Source: Gemmatimonadaceae bacterium
GTDB taxonomy: Bacteria > Gemmatimonadota > Gemmatimonadetes > Gemmatimonadales > Gemmatimonadaceae
DNA length: 64,000 nt
Direction of reading: 5' to 3'
Assembly: GCA_019752115.1 (NCBI GenBank)
Contig: JAIEMN010000019.1
Location: forward strand, 248,001-312,000
This document shows, piece after piece, positions 46,807-55,860 of the stretch. The notes under the pieces were generated by a model. The model was not told where the DNA came from. It did no database searches and worked only from the letters and a program-made list of their open reading frames with translations. Numbering within the stretch: the first letter of the stretch is position 1; each line of letters opens with the position of its first letter. The translations under genes were made by a program, and so were the position numbers.

Positions 46807-48735
46807 ATGACCACTGTTGCTGAGCACCCGACGCCCGCGAATTCCGCGGGCCACAACGCGCCGGCTGCATCGCCGCGCGCCGCCCTTCTTGAGCGCCTGC
46901 TGGCCCCCGACGAAGTGGTCATGTTCGACGGCGCGATGGGCACAATGCTCTATGCCAAGGGCGTGTTTATCAATCAGTGCTACGACGAACTCGTGCTTCG
47001 TAGCCCCGATCTCGTACGCGAAGTCCACGCGGCCTATGTGAAGGCCGGCGCAGACGTGATCGAGACAAACACATTCGGGGCGAACCGCACCAAACTCACG
47101 CAGTATGGCCTCGAGGGGCAGGTCACGCAGATCAATCGACGCGCGGCCGAGGTGGCGCGTGAGGCGGCGGGCGAGCAGCGACTTGTCGCTGGTGCAGTCG
47201 GCCCACTCGGCGTACGGCTGGAGCCCTACGGGCCAACAAGCCGTGCAGAGGCGCGCGAGATTTTCCAGGAACAGACGGCGGCACTCAAAGCCGGTGGGGC
47301 CGACTGCTTCATCCTCGAGACCTTCGCGGATCTGGAGGAGTTGGAGCAGGCGATTCTTGCGGCGCGCGCGGTAGACCCCACCATGCCCGTCATCGCTCAG
47401 GCGACGGTTGGCCCTGAGCAGCGCACGGCGTTCGGCGCCACTCCCGAGGATGTGGCCCGCGTTCTCGACAAGTGGGGAGTGGACGTCATCGGGCTGAACT
47501 GCTCAGTGGGCCCGCAGACGATTCTCGAGGCCATCGAACGCATGGCCGCGGTTACCGATCGCAAGCTGTCCGCGCAGCCCAACGCCGGTATGCCGAGAGA
47601 CGTGGGCGGGCGAAGCATGTACATGGCCAGCCCGGAGTACATGGCCACGTACGCGCGCCACCTCATTCAGGCCGGTGCCAAGATCGTTGGCGGGTGCTGC
47701 GGAACGACACCTGATCACATCAAGGCGATGGTGGAGGGCGTACGTCCGCTCGCCCCGCGCACGCGAGTCATTCCAGGCGCCACGCGGGAGTTCGCAGCGG
47801 TGACTGGCGCGCCGGCCCCTGGCAAAGAGCCTGTGCCGCTCGCGGAGCGTTCGCGCCTTGGGGCAAAGCTCGCGGCCGGGAGGTTTGTGACCAGCGTAGA
47901 GATCGTTCCACCGCGCGGCGTGGATACTGCCAAACTCGAGCAAGACGCGGCCGCACTCGCCAAGGCTGGTGTTGACGCCATCAACGTGCCTGACGGGCCT
48001 CGTGCGCAGAGCCGAATGGGCGCTATTGCGACGAGCCTGATCATTGAACGGCATGGCATCGAGGCCGTCACCCATTACGCGTGTCGCGATCGCAACCTGC
48101 TCGGTATGCTGAGCGACCTGCTCGGCGCATCCGCGCTTGGGCTGCGGAATATGCTGCTTATCACTGGTGATCCACCGAAAATGGGTCCGTATCCGGATGC
48201 GACCGCCGTGTTCGATATTGATGCGATCGGACTCACCAATCTCGTTCGGAAGTTGAATCGTGGACTAGATCCGGGAAACAACCCAATAGGCGAGCCAACC
48301 AAGTTCGTCATTGGCGTCGGCGTGAATCCGGCGGCGATTGACCCCAGTCACGAGTTGAGGCGATTTCGCTGGAAGGTGGAGGCTGGCGCTGAGTACGCCA
48401 TTACCCAACCGGTATTCGATCCTTCGCAGCTTGAAAGTTTTCTTGTGCGCTGTGAAGATACCCGAATTCCGGTCGTCGCTGGCATTTGGCCTCTGGTATC
48501 TGCTCGCAACGCTGAGTTCTTGGCGAACGAAGTCCCTGGCGTGACCATGCCGGCTGAGATCTTGGATCGAATGCGATCAGCGAACGACAAGAGCAAGGAA
48601 CACGCCCTTGCGGAGGGTATCTCCATTGCTCGAGAGATGCTCGCTCGAGTGAAGGGCGCTGTTCAGGGCGTACAGGTGAGTGCCCCTTTTGGCAAGATCG
48701 AGTATGCGCTTGAAGTCTTCGGGGCGCTTTCATGA
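46807..48735 (+). CDS. Homocysteine S-methyltransferase / methylenetetrahydrofolate reductase fusion (YitJ-like)
   Basis: A 642-residue bifunctional protein. Residues 1 to about 320 form a homocysteine methyltransferase domain with [22 protein letters not shown] and the zinc motif [10 protein letters not shown] near 295. Residues of about 350-642 form a MetF-type FAD domain ([41 protein letters not shown]). MTHFR makes methyl-THF, the methyl donor of the divergent metH. As the methyltransferase domain keeps its Cys ligands it may also methylate homocysteine itself. No separate metF is in the window. Confidence 0.93.
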   Translation: MTTVAEHPTPANSAGHNAPAASPRAALLERLLAPDEVVMFDGAMGTMLYAKGVFINQCYDELVLRSPDLVREVHAAYVKAGADVIETNTFGANRTKLTQYGLEGQVTQINRRAAEVAREAAGEQRLVAGAVGPLGVRLEPYGPTSRAEAREIFQEQTAALKAGGADCFILETFADLEELEQAILAARAVDPTMPVIAQATVGPEQRTAFGATPEDVARVLDKWGVDVIGLNCSVGPQTILEAIERMAAVTDRKLSAQPNAGMPRDVGGRSMYMASPEYMATYARHLIQAGAKIVGGCCGTTPDHIKAMVEGVRPLAPRTRVIPGATREFAAVTGAPAPGKEPVPLAERSRLGAKLAAGRFVTSVEIVPPRGVDTAKLEQDAAALAKAGVDAINVPDGPRAQSRMGAIATSLIIERHGIEAVTHYACRDRNLLGMLSDLLGASALGLRNMLLITGDPPKMGPYPDATAVFDIDAIGLTNLVRKLNRGLDPGNNPIGEPTKFVIGVGVNPAAIDPSHELRRFRWKVEAGAEYAITQPVFDPSQLESFLVRCEDTRIPVVAGIWPLVSARNAEFLANEVPGVTMPAEILDRMRSANDKSKEHALAEGISIAREMLARVKGAVQGVQVSAPFGKIEYALEVFGALS

Positions 48736-48756
48736 TCGCCGCTGGAGCTTAAGAGA

Positions 48757-50643
48757 ATGTGCGGAATTGCCGGCGCATTAAGCTTTGACGCCCCTGTCGA
48801 TATGGCGCTCCTTGAGCAGCAGCGTGACAGCATGCGTCATCGCGGCCCGGACTCGGCCGGGCTTTGGCAGTCTGATCATGGCAAGGTCGGCTTCGCCCAT
48901 CGGCGCTTGGCGATCATCGACCTCTCTCCAGGCGGTCACCAGCCGATGACGCACGCTGAGACGGGCGTGACGATCACATTCAATGGTGAGATCTACAACT
49001 ACGTCGCCCTTCGCGACGAGTTGCGCGGCCGCGGCCACACTTTTCGCACGCATTCCGATACTGAGGTAATCCTCAGCGCCTTCGTTGAGTGGGGCGTGGA
49101 GTGCGTGTCGAGGCTGGATGGCATGTTCGCGTTCGCGATCTTTGACCCGCGCGTTGATCTCGTGCACTTGGCGCGCGATCGCGCTGGCGAGAAGCCTCTT
49201 TTTTATCGTCGAACTGCTGACGGCCTTGGCTTCGCGAGTGAGGCGAAAGCTCTACTTGCCGATCCGTCCTGTCCTCGCCGCATTCGCCTGCAGTCGCTCG
49301 ATGAGTACTTCGCGTACGGATACGTTACGGGTGAGCATACACTTTTTGCCGATATCCTTCGCGTCGCGCCGGCTGGACTAATGACCGTCGACCTGCGCTC
49401 AGGCCGTATCGACTCTCGTCAATACTGGACACTGCCATCACTTGAACGGTCCCAAGATGTGGCAGACACGAGCGCCATTGAGGATCAGCTGCTCGAGGTG
49501 CTGCAGGGTGCAGTAAAGCGCCAACTCGTAGCCGACGTCCCGGTAGGCATTCTACTAAGCGGCGGAGTGGATTCGAGCATTGTAGGTGCGCTTGCGGCCA
49601 AGGTAAGCCGTTCGCCGGTACGGACGTTTACCGTGAGATTTCCGGGACACGGGGAGTTCGACGAAGGTCCGTTCGCACGGATGGTGGCGGATCACCTCGG
49701 GACTAAGCACACCGAGATCGAGGCGACACCGCCAAGCCCAGAGTTGATGGGCCAGCTTGTTGCGCAGTTTGATGAGCCCATCTCCGATTCGTCGATGATC
49801 CCGACGTATCTGGTCTCGAAGGCGATTCGCGATTACGCTACCGTTGCCATTGGAGGAGACGGCGGCGATGAGCTATTCGGCGGGTATCATCGGTATTCTG
49901 CCCAGCTCAGACAGGAGCGCCTACGACGCCAGCTGCCCAGGCCGCTTCGAGCGCTCATGGCAAGGGCGTCCACGTTCCTGCCCGTTGCCGCACCGGGACG
50001 AGGCTTTCTTACGGCGCTTGGCGGTTCGGCGGACGATAGCATTGCGAACCCCGGTCGTATCTTTCGGGCCGATGAGCGTCCCTCGCTTAGCGATGCACTC
50101 GAGACTCAACCTCTGTCGGACGGCGCAACTGCGGAAGCTCTTCGACGAAGTGCAATGCGGAGTCGCGGGTCGCTATTGCAGCGCGCTACAGCCGTAGATT
50201 TTTCGAGCTACATGGTCGATGATGTGTTGGTCAAGGTCGATCGGGCCAGTATGCTCACATCGTTAGAAGTCCGAGCGCCTTTCCTCGACCGCTCCGTCAT
50301 TGAGTTTGCATTCTCTAAAGTGCCTGACGTTTTCAAGGCGACGGAGACGGGTCGGAAGCTCATTCTTCGTAAGATCGGATCACGTCTGCTTCCTTCGTCG
50401 CTCGACTTGACGCGTAAGCAGGGCTTCTCGATTCCGATGAATTCGTGGCTACAGAATGAGTGGGCATCGGTCGTCGATGACGCGATGAGCGGCCCGAAAC
50501 CGATGCTCGTTAAGCCAGAATCGGTGCGGCGGTACCGCAGATTGCTTCAGCAGGGGAAGCCCGTTGGTGACCGGCTCTTCGCGCTGGCCTTCTTGCTCAT
50601 GTGGGAGCGGACCTATCACCCTACCGACGTAGTCTTGGCCTAG
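48757..50643 (+). CDS. Asparagine-synthase-type glutamine amidotransferase
   Basis: A 628-residue AsnB-like protein. The N-terminal Ntn glutaminase domain begins MCGIAG with catalytic Cys2 and has RHRGPDSAG, HRRLAIIDLSPGG and FNGEIYNY. The C-terminal ATP-PPase domain has the SGGVDSS P-loop (near residue 270) and GGDGGDELFGGY. It could make asparagine, but in exosortase/EPS loci such paralogues commonly act on other acceptors, for example amidating uronic acids in polysaccharide. GGAG upstream supports the start. It is convergent with the GT2 gene with no gap. Confidence 0.9.
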   Translation: MCGIAGALSFDAPVDMALLEQQRDSMRHRGPDSAGLWQSDHGKVGFAHRRLAIIDLSPGGHQPMTHAETGVTITFNGEIYNYVALRDELRGRGHTFRTHSDTEVILSAFVEWGVECVSRLDGMFAFAIFDPRVDLVHLARDRAGEKPLFYRRTADGLGFASEAKALLADPSCPRRIRLQSLDEYFAYGYVTGEHTLFADILRVAPAGLMTVDLRSGRIDSRQYWTLPSLERSQDVADTSAIEDQLLEVLQGAVKRQLVADVPVGILLSGGVDSSIVGALAAKVSRSPVRTFTVRFPGHGEFDEGPFARMVADHLGTKHTEIEATPPSPELMGQLVAQFDEPISDSSMIPTYLVSKAIRDYATVAIGGDGGDELFGGYHRYSAQLRQERLRRQLPRPLRALMARASTFLPVAAPGRGFLTALGGSADDSIANPGRIFRADERPSLSDALETQPLSDGATAEALRRSAMRSRGSLLQRATAVDFSSYMVDDVLVKVDRASMLTSLEVRAPFLDRSVIEFAFSKVPDVFKATETGRKLILRKIGSRLLPSSLDLTRKQGFSIPMNSWLQNEWASVVDDAMSGPKPMLVKPESVRRYRRLLQQGKPVGDRLFALAFLLMWERTYHPTDVVLA

Positions 50644-51771
50644 TCACTTCGGCGAACCCCACACACTCCAGTTGCCGCGCAATCCATTGAAGAGTGCGAT
50701 GATCGTGGCCCGCTGCATCGAGTAGAACCAGCCGAAGGCAGAGGCGGTTTTTTGGCGCAGGCGCGGCACAGTTAGCACGACAGCGATCGTCGCTGCTGTG
50801 CCTCCACCGAAAGACGCAGGATACGCTCGCGCAAGATCAGTGAAAACCCAGAGGGCGACCGGCAGGAACAATGCGATCAGCAAAGGTGTGGCGAGCCGGG
50901 CAAGCTTGTGCATTACAAACTGCAGCACCACCGGGTTTCGCCTTGAGAGCGTTTCAGGGAGCAACGCGATCAGCTGTAGTACGCCGGTCAGCGTTCGTGT
51001 TTTCCGAGTTTCCTCGGCTTTTGACGAAAAAGACCGCACATCATACGCTTGCGCGGCATACGAAAATCCAACTCGATATCCGCGTAGGACAAGCGACATC
51101 GGGACGAACACATCGTCGAGCAAAGTGCCGTCCGGGATTGGCACCCACAGTTGACGGCGCATCGCGTACACGGCCCCGGTAACGCCGATACTTGAGTGAA
51201 TACGCGCCTCGCTGTGCCGCAGCCACTTCTCGAGGCTCCAGTACCAGTGTACGGGCGAGGCACCACCGGCCCTGCCCAGCTCGAGTGCGCCCGAGATTGC
51301 ACCGAAGCGGGCATCTTCCAACGCCGCGACCAGTTCGGGAATTGTGTCGCGAGTGAACCGCTGTGCGGTATCGGCCATCACAAGCACTTCTCCCTGCGAC
51401 GCGCGGACTCCTGCATTCAGCGCCGCGGCTTTCCCTCCCGGCTGATCACCGTCAACAACACGTACCGGGAACCCTTCGAACGCCGTGACGGGCCAGATCT
51501 CGCGACTCAGGACGTCACGCACAACAATGATTTCTAGTCGTTCAAGTGGATGGTCCGTGTCGAGCAAGTTCTGAACACGCGCCAGGACCAGCTCAGAAGC
51601 CTCCCGGGTTGCGAGAACGACGCTAACTGATCGCCCCACCGCAGCGCCTCGGTCGGGTTGGCACGGACGCCCGAGAAAACGGGAAAGCCCCCCCATGATG
51701 AGGGGGTATCCGATCCAGATCAGGAGCAGGAGCGCGACTAGGGTGGCGCTGGCGAGGTAGACCCATATCAC
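50644..51771 (-). CDS. Membrane GT2 glycosyltransferase (cellulose-synthase-like)
   Basis: A 375-residue processive-type GT2 with an N-terminal TM (VALLLLIWIGYPLIMGG), catalytic domain and three C-terminal TM segments. Motifs are GGKAAALNAGVRAS, a degenerate DxD as VMADTAQ, and LLDDVFVPMSL in the position of the catalytic acidic motif. The QxxRW box is replaced by a Lys/Arg-rich EETRKTRTL, so polymerising activity is uncertain; single sugar transfer is possible. It is transcribed opposite to both flanking genes. Confidence 0.85.
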   Translation of the reverse strand: MIWVYLASATLVALLLLIWIGYPLIMGGLSRFLGRPCQPDRGAAVGRSVSVVLATREASELVLARVQNLLDTDHPLERLEIIVVRDVLSREIWPVTAFEGFPVRVVDGDQPGGKAAALNAGVRASQGEVLVMADTAQRFTRDTIPELVAALEDARFGAISGALELGRAGGASPVHWYWSLEKWLRHSEARIHSSIGVTGAVYAMRRQLWVPIPDGTLLDDVFVPMSLVLRGYRVGFSYAAQAYDVRSFSSKAEETRKTRTLTGVLQLIALLPETLSRRNPVVLQFVMHKLARLATPLLIALFLPVALWVFTDLARAYPASFGGGTAATIAVVLTVPRLRQKTASAFGWFYSMQRATIIALFNGLRGNWSVWGSPK

Positions 51772-51846
51772 ACCTGTATTCTAGCAGTCCGGCGGTTGCG
51801 CGTCCTCTTGTACGCTTCCGACAGGCGAAACACCGACTAAAATCCA

Positions 51847-53034
51847 GTGACAGTGCACCTCTCGCCCTCTGCTCCCCAGGCCGTGCTCACCGCCAATCCC
51901 CTCACCGTCCTGTCGGAGGAGGAATCCCTCTTCCGCACCGCCGTCGCAGAACTCGCCCTCTCCGAAGTGCTCCCTCAAGTGCGAGCCATGGAGGAGGCTG
52001 GGAAGGTCGACCCAGCGCTGACCGCCAAGTTCTTCGAGCTTGGCCTCATGGGCATTGAGCTTCCGGAAAGTGTCGGCGGAGCCGGAGGCTCCCTCATGAT
52101 GGTGACCCTCGCTGTCGAAGAGCTGAGCAAGGTGGATGCCTCGGCCGCCATTCAGGTGGACGTGCAAAACACCCTCGTGAACTACCCCCTGCACCGCTAC
52201 GGGAATCCGGAGCAGCACGCCCGGATCTTGCCCCGGATGACCTCGGATACGATCGGCGCCTATGCCCTGTCTGAGCCGGGATCGGGTTCCGATGCCTTCG
52301 GGCTCGCCTGCCGAGCGGATCGGGCGGAGGGCGGGTGGACTCTGAACGGGTCCAAGGCGTGGATTACGAATGGGGGCGAGGCGAACGTCTTCGTGGTGTT
52401 CGCCAACACAAACCCCGACGCCGGCTACAAGGGCATCACGGCCTTCATCGTGGAGCGGGGCGCTACCGGCTTCACGGTAGGCCGAAAGGAGGACAAGCTC
52501 GGGATCCGGGCGTCCAGCACCACGGCGCTGCATTTCGAGAATGTGTTCGTGTCCGACGCCAACGTGCTCGGGGCGGTGGGTCAGGGGTACAAGATTGCCA
52601 TCGACACCCTGAACGGCGGCCGGGTGGGAATCGGCGCCCAGATGATCGGCGTGGCCCAGGGGGCGCTCAATGCGACCACGGCCTACCTCAAGGAACGCCG
52701 CCAGTTCGGCCGCCCCCTCGCCGATTTCCAGGGGATTCAGTTCCAGGTGGCGCAGGCCGCCACCGAACTCGAGGCGGCCCGCCTGCTGGTGTACAACGCG
52801 GCACGCCTGCGGGATGCCGGAGAGGATATCGCCAAGGAGGGGGCCATGGCCAAGCTCTATTCCTCGCAGATGTGCGAGCGAGTCACTTCGCTCTGTGTGG
52901 AGCTTTTTGGCGGCTACGGCTACACCCGTGAGTATCCGGTCGAGAAGTTCTATCGGGACGCGAAGATCGGCACTATCTATGAGGGCACCAGCAACATGCA
53001 GCTACAGACGATCGCCAAAGCTGTGCTGAGGTGA
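51847..53034 (+). CDS. Acyl-CoA dehydrogenase
   Basis: A 395-residue FAD enzyme that introduces a trans double bond into acyl-CoA. Signatures: YALSEPGSGSDAFGL, GSKAWITNGGEANVFVVFA, the C-terminal YGYTREYPVEKFYRDAKIGTI with the catalytic Glu in YEGTSNMQLQ. It is typical of short- to medium-chain (butyryl-CoA or glutaryl-CoA-like) types. A glycosyltransferase gene starts at or within a few bases of its stop, an unusual partner. GTG start with an in-frame second GTG two codons later. Confidence 0.93.
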   Translation: MTVHLSPSAPQAVLTANPLTVLSEEESLFRTAVAELALSEVLPQVRAMEEAGKVDPALTAKFFELGLMGIELPESVGGAGGSLMMVTLAVEELSKVDASAAIQVDVQNTLVNYPLHRYGNPEQHARILPRMTSDTIGAYALSEPGSGSDAFGLACRADRAEGGWTLNGSKAWITNGGEANVFVVFANTNPDAGYKGITAFIVERGATGFTVGRKEDKLGIRASSTTALHFENVFVSDANVLGAVGQGYKIAIDTLNGGRVGIGAQMIGVAQGALNATTAYLKERRQFGRPLADFQGIQFQVAQAATELEAARLLVYNAARLRDAGEDIAKEGAMAKLYSSQMCERVTSLCVELFGGYGYTREYPVEKFYRDAKIGTIYEGTSNMQLQTIAKAVLR

Positions 53035-53039
53035 GGCTC

Positions 53040-53987
53040 ATGCGCCTAGGCGTAGTCATTCCCGTGCGCGACCGCGAAGCATTGCTTCGCGCATGTTTGA
53101 CGTCCCTGCAGGCCTCACTGCTCCAGTACCCGAACGCCTATATCGTCGTCGTCGACAATGGCTCAACGGATGGGTCTTTTGTCGTCGGTCAAGCCTTCGG
53201 TCCTCGCGTGTCTTCGATCCAGTCCCTTGCTCGCAGCATTGGAGGAGTTCGAAATGCGGGTGCTCAGCAACACGGTATCGCGGCTGACGCATTCGTTTTT
53301 GTAGACTGCGATTGCATTGTTCGACCGGATTTTCTACCAGCTGTGGCATCGGTATTTCATGCTTCTGGAGCAGACGCTGTAGGCTGTGAGGTGATTTCGC
53401 CTGCGGACGGTCACTGGACGGAGGTAACGAGTGACGCACTGCATCGAGTTGGCGGCGACTCGTTTCGAGAGTACATAAATTCCGCCTGTTTCGCGGTGAA
53501 AGCGGAAGCTTTCAAGTCTATCGGCGGCTTTGACGAACAAATGACGAGTAGCGAAGACGTAGATATTTGTCGCCGCCTGCTGAAGAAGGGATTTCGCATC
53601 TTCCACAGCGAAAGCCTCAGGGTTGTTCATCTTGGAAATCCGAAATCAACCAGTGGATTTTACAAGCGACTCCGTTGGCACGGAGAGGGAGCTGCACAAG
53701 CCCGCCCGTTTCAACTTTCGCGGACTATTGCGGCAGCAATAACCCATCTGCTCGTATCGTCAGTAGGACTCGCGGTCGCGGTTACCTGGACCCTCCAAGA
53801 CCGAAACCTGTACCGGGCAGGCCTCTTACTAATCGCATCGTTTCTTGCGGTACCGACACTTTTCGTGGCGGCTCGCGCTGCTCAACTGCGACGACCGATT
53901 CCTATAGCGAATAGCATCGCGCTCATGACCGTATCGATGTTCGCAAGATCGCATGGGCTCTTGCGATCGCTTCGACGCCGCGCGTGA
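53040..53987 (+). CDS. GT2-family glycosyltransferase
   Basis: A 315-residue GT-A transferase with LGVVIPVRDREALLRACL, IVVVDNGSTDGSF, the metal-binding VFVDCDCIVRPDF and GGFDEQMTSSEDVDICRRL, then two C-terminal hydrophobic segments. ATG 53040 is chosen because GAGGTG precedes it at 6 nt; a GTG at 53031 that overlaps the acyl-CoA dehydrogenase stop as GTGA is the alternative. Its stop overlaps the VanZ-like start (GTGA). Confidence 0.9.
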   Translation: MRLGVVIPVRDREALLRACLTSLQASLLQYPNAYIVVVDNGSTDGSFVVGQAFGPRVSSIQSLARSIGGVRNAGAQQHGIAADAFVFVDCDCIVRPDFLPAVASVFHASGADAVGCEVISPADGHWTEVTSDALHRVGGDSFREYINSACFAVKAEAFKSIGGFDEQMTSSEDVDICRRLLKKGFRIFHSESLRVVHLGNPKSTSGFYKRLRWHGEGAAQARPFQLSRTIAAAITHLLVSSVGLAVAVTWTLQDRNLYRAGLLLIASFLAVPTLFVAARAAQLRRPIPIANSIALMTVSMFARSHGLLRSLRRRA

Positions 53988-55267
53988 GGTGGATTGCATG
54001 CGCAGTGAGCGTTTTACTCATCCTTGCGGCCACACTTCTCCCCACCGGTACCGCTCCCATCGACTTAGCGGCCCAGAGATGGTGTATTGACTGCGGTGGT
54101 CCGTGGGCCGCTGATGCGGTGTGCAACATTTTGCTGTTTGTTCCTTTAGGAGTTGCGCTAGCTTCGCTGCGGTCGAGAGCTTCCCAAGCCGCGGTAATTG
54201 GGGGACTTCTTTCATTCTTGCTGGAGCTTGCACAGTCCCTAGACTTGCCCCCAGGAAGAAGCTCCTCATTCGTTGATGTGCTAGCGAACTCTTTGGGCTC
54301 CGAGATTGGGTGGGGACTTTTTCGAGTTGGTCCCCGACTCTGGCAAGCCCGCGGCGGGAGAGCGTTTGGGTTAGGGCTCTGTTGGTGGTTCCTCGGCTTG
54401 CTTGTGCTATTTGGCACGGCAGCTGCAGTGCAGCGGGGAGCCGACTCCAGTCCACGATTGATCAGCACTAGCCCTTACCAACATTCGCCGATATACGGCT
54501 GGTATGGCGGCAATCCACAACTTGCTACAATCGGTGCCTCCGCCGACGAACAACCGTTGACAATCTTGCACCGAGGCAGTGGTCCGATCGTCGCTGCTGC
54601 CGATTCACCGAGCGAGACTTGGTTGGTTCGCGTCTGGACGGCGGGTCGGGATACAGCCAGGTACCGACGCGCCCTGTTCTACCTCCACCTCTTGGGGGAT
54701 AGCACTCCCGAGCTTGTCATTTCGCAGAACGACGGTGCCGCGGAATTGCTCGTTAGGCGGCGGGCCCAAGAACTCGGACTTGTATTCCCAACGCTTACGC
54801 TGGCACGTGTGTTCGGTCAGGTAAAGGAAGACGATCGTATTGATCTGCAGATCGGAGTTCACCCTGCCCGTGTTGAACTAACGGGCAACACGGGTGCAGG
54901 TGCGCGTACGGCTGCTCTTGATCTATCGCCAGCGATTGGATGGACATTGCTTCAGTCGGTCGTTGGGATCGCGCATCCGCTCGCTTCTCTGGTCGCTTTG
55001 GCTTGGCTCACGGCGATATTCCTGCCTGTGTCATGGTGGCTGACGAGGAGTGGCAACCGATTCTCAATCATTTTGTCGGGTACCGCGATCGCTGTGAGCA
55101 CGCTCGGTGTTAGCGCTCTCTTTAGCGTTGCACCATTTTCCACCAGGGACATCCTATTTGTCTGCGCAATAGGAGGCGTCGGTATCTACTCTGGTCGAAG
55201 ATCCCAGGCAGGAGTTCGTCAGCCCCCAGTGCCTCCTAAACTCCCGGCTGTTTCTCGGATTTCATGA
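53984..55267 (+). CDS. VanZ-like membrane protein with C-terminal lectin-like domain
   Basis: A 427-residue protein. The first 130 residues match VanZ-like membrane proteins (DAVCNILLFVPLGVALASL, LLELAQSLDLPPGRSSSFVDVLANSLGSEIG). A periplasmic beta-rich part of about 150 residues follows, looking like a LamG/concanavalin-type domain (LTILHRGSGPIVAAADSPS, RRALFYLHLLGDSTPELV). Three more TM segments finish it. VanZ-like proteins often accompany exosortase EPS loci, but the function is not established. Overlaps on both sides (GTGA, ATGA) show tight coupling to the GT2 and YggT genes. Confidence 0.75.
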   Translation: MRWIACAVSVLLILAATLLPTGTAPIDLAAQRWCIDCGGPWAADAVCNILLFVPLGVALASLRSRASQAAVIGGLLSFLLELAQSLDLPPGRSSSFVDVLANSLGSEIGWGLFRVGPRLWQARGGRAFGLGLCWWFLGLLVLFGTAAAVQRGADSSPRLISTSPYQHSPIYGWYGGNPQLATIGASADEQPLTILHRGSGPIVAAADSPSETWLVRVWTAGRDTARYRRALFYLHLLGDSTPELVISQNDGAAELLVRRRAQELGLVFPTLTLARVFGQVKEDDRIDLQIGVHPARVELTGNTGAGARTAALDLSPAIGWTLLQSVVGIAHPLASLVALAWLTAIFLPVSWWLTRSGNRFSIILSGTAIAVSTLGVSALFSVAPFSTRDILFVCAIGGVGIYSGRRSQAGVRQPPVPPKLPAVSRIS

Positions 55268-55860
55268 ACTCGCTCATTGGCGCGCTCGATGCGCTCCTCG
55301 CCCTCATTCGCCCTGTCATCTTCGCGGCCGGCGCCGTGGCTGGTATCGGGGCTATCGTCAGCTGGGGCGTGCGCACCCGCAAGATTTCGCCCTTCTCCGG
55401 TGTGGCGCGGTTCGTCCGCGGCAGCATCGACCCGTGGCTAGTCACGCCCATGGAACGGCGTCTGCTGCGCGCCGGTGGCACCCCGTACGCGGCGCCGTGG
55501 TGGGCACTCGCTGCGGTCATTCTGGGCGGCCTGCTTCTGATCTCCGGGCTGCAGTTTGTGCGCGATCAGCTTGCCCTGCTCTTCCTCGCCTCGCAGTCGG
55601 GGATGTCGCTGGCGGCGGTGCTCGTGCAGTGGACGTTCAGCATCCTGCGGATTGCCCTCTTCGCCCGCGTGATTGCCAGCTGGGTGGGCGGTGGCCCCTA
55701 CTCCAAATGGTGGCGCTGGAGCTTCGTCCTCACCGAGTGGTTCCTGGCACCGCTGCGGAATGTTATCCCGACGATCGGGATGATCGACATTTCGGTGATC
55801 GTGGCGTACTTCGGGCTCAACATTCTTGAGTCGATCGTAATGCGCGCGCTGGTGGGTTAG
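55264..55860 (+). CDS. YggT-family membrane protein
   Basis: A 198-residue integral membrane protein with two YggT-like repeats, of which RIALFARVIASWVGGGPYSKWWRWSF and LTEWFLAPLRNVIPTIGMIDIS are the clear signature. YggT proteins have been linked to osmotic tolerance and envelope or division factors. The start overlaps the VanZ-like stop as ATGA, and the end overlaps the convergent EEP gene by 4 nt. Confidence 0.85.
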   Translation: MNSLIGALDALLALIRPVIFAAGAVAGIGAIVSWGVRTRKISPFSGVARFVRGSIDPWLVTPMERRLLRAGGTPYAAPWWALAAVILGGLLLISGLQFVRDQLALLFLASQSGMSLAAVLVQWTFSILRIALFARVIASWVGGGPYSKWWRWSFVLTEWFLAPLRNVIPTIGMIDISVIVAYFGLNILESIVMRALVG

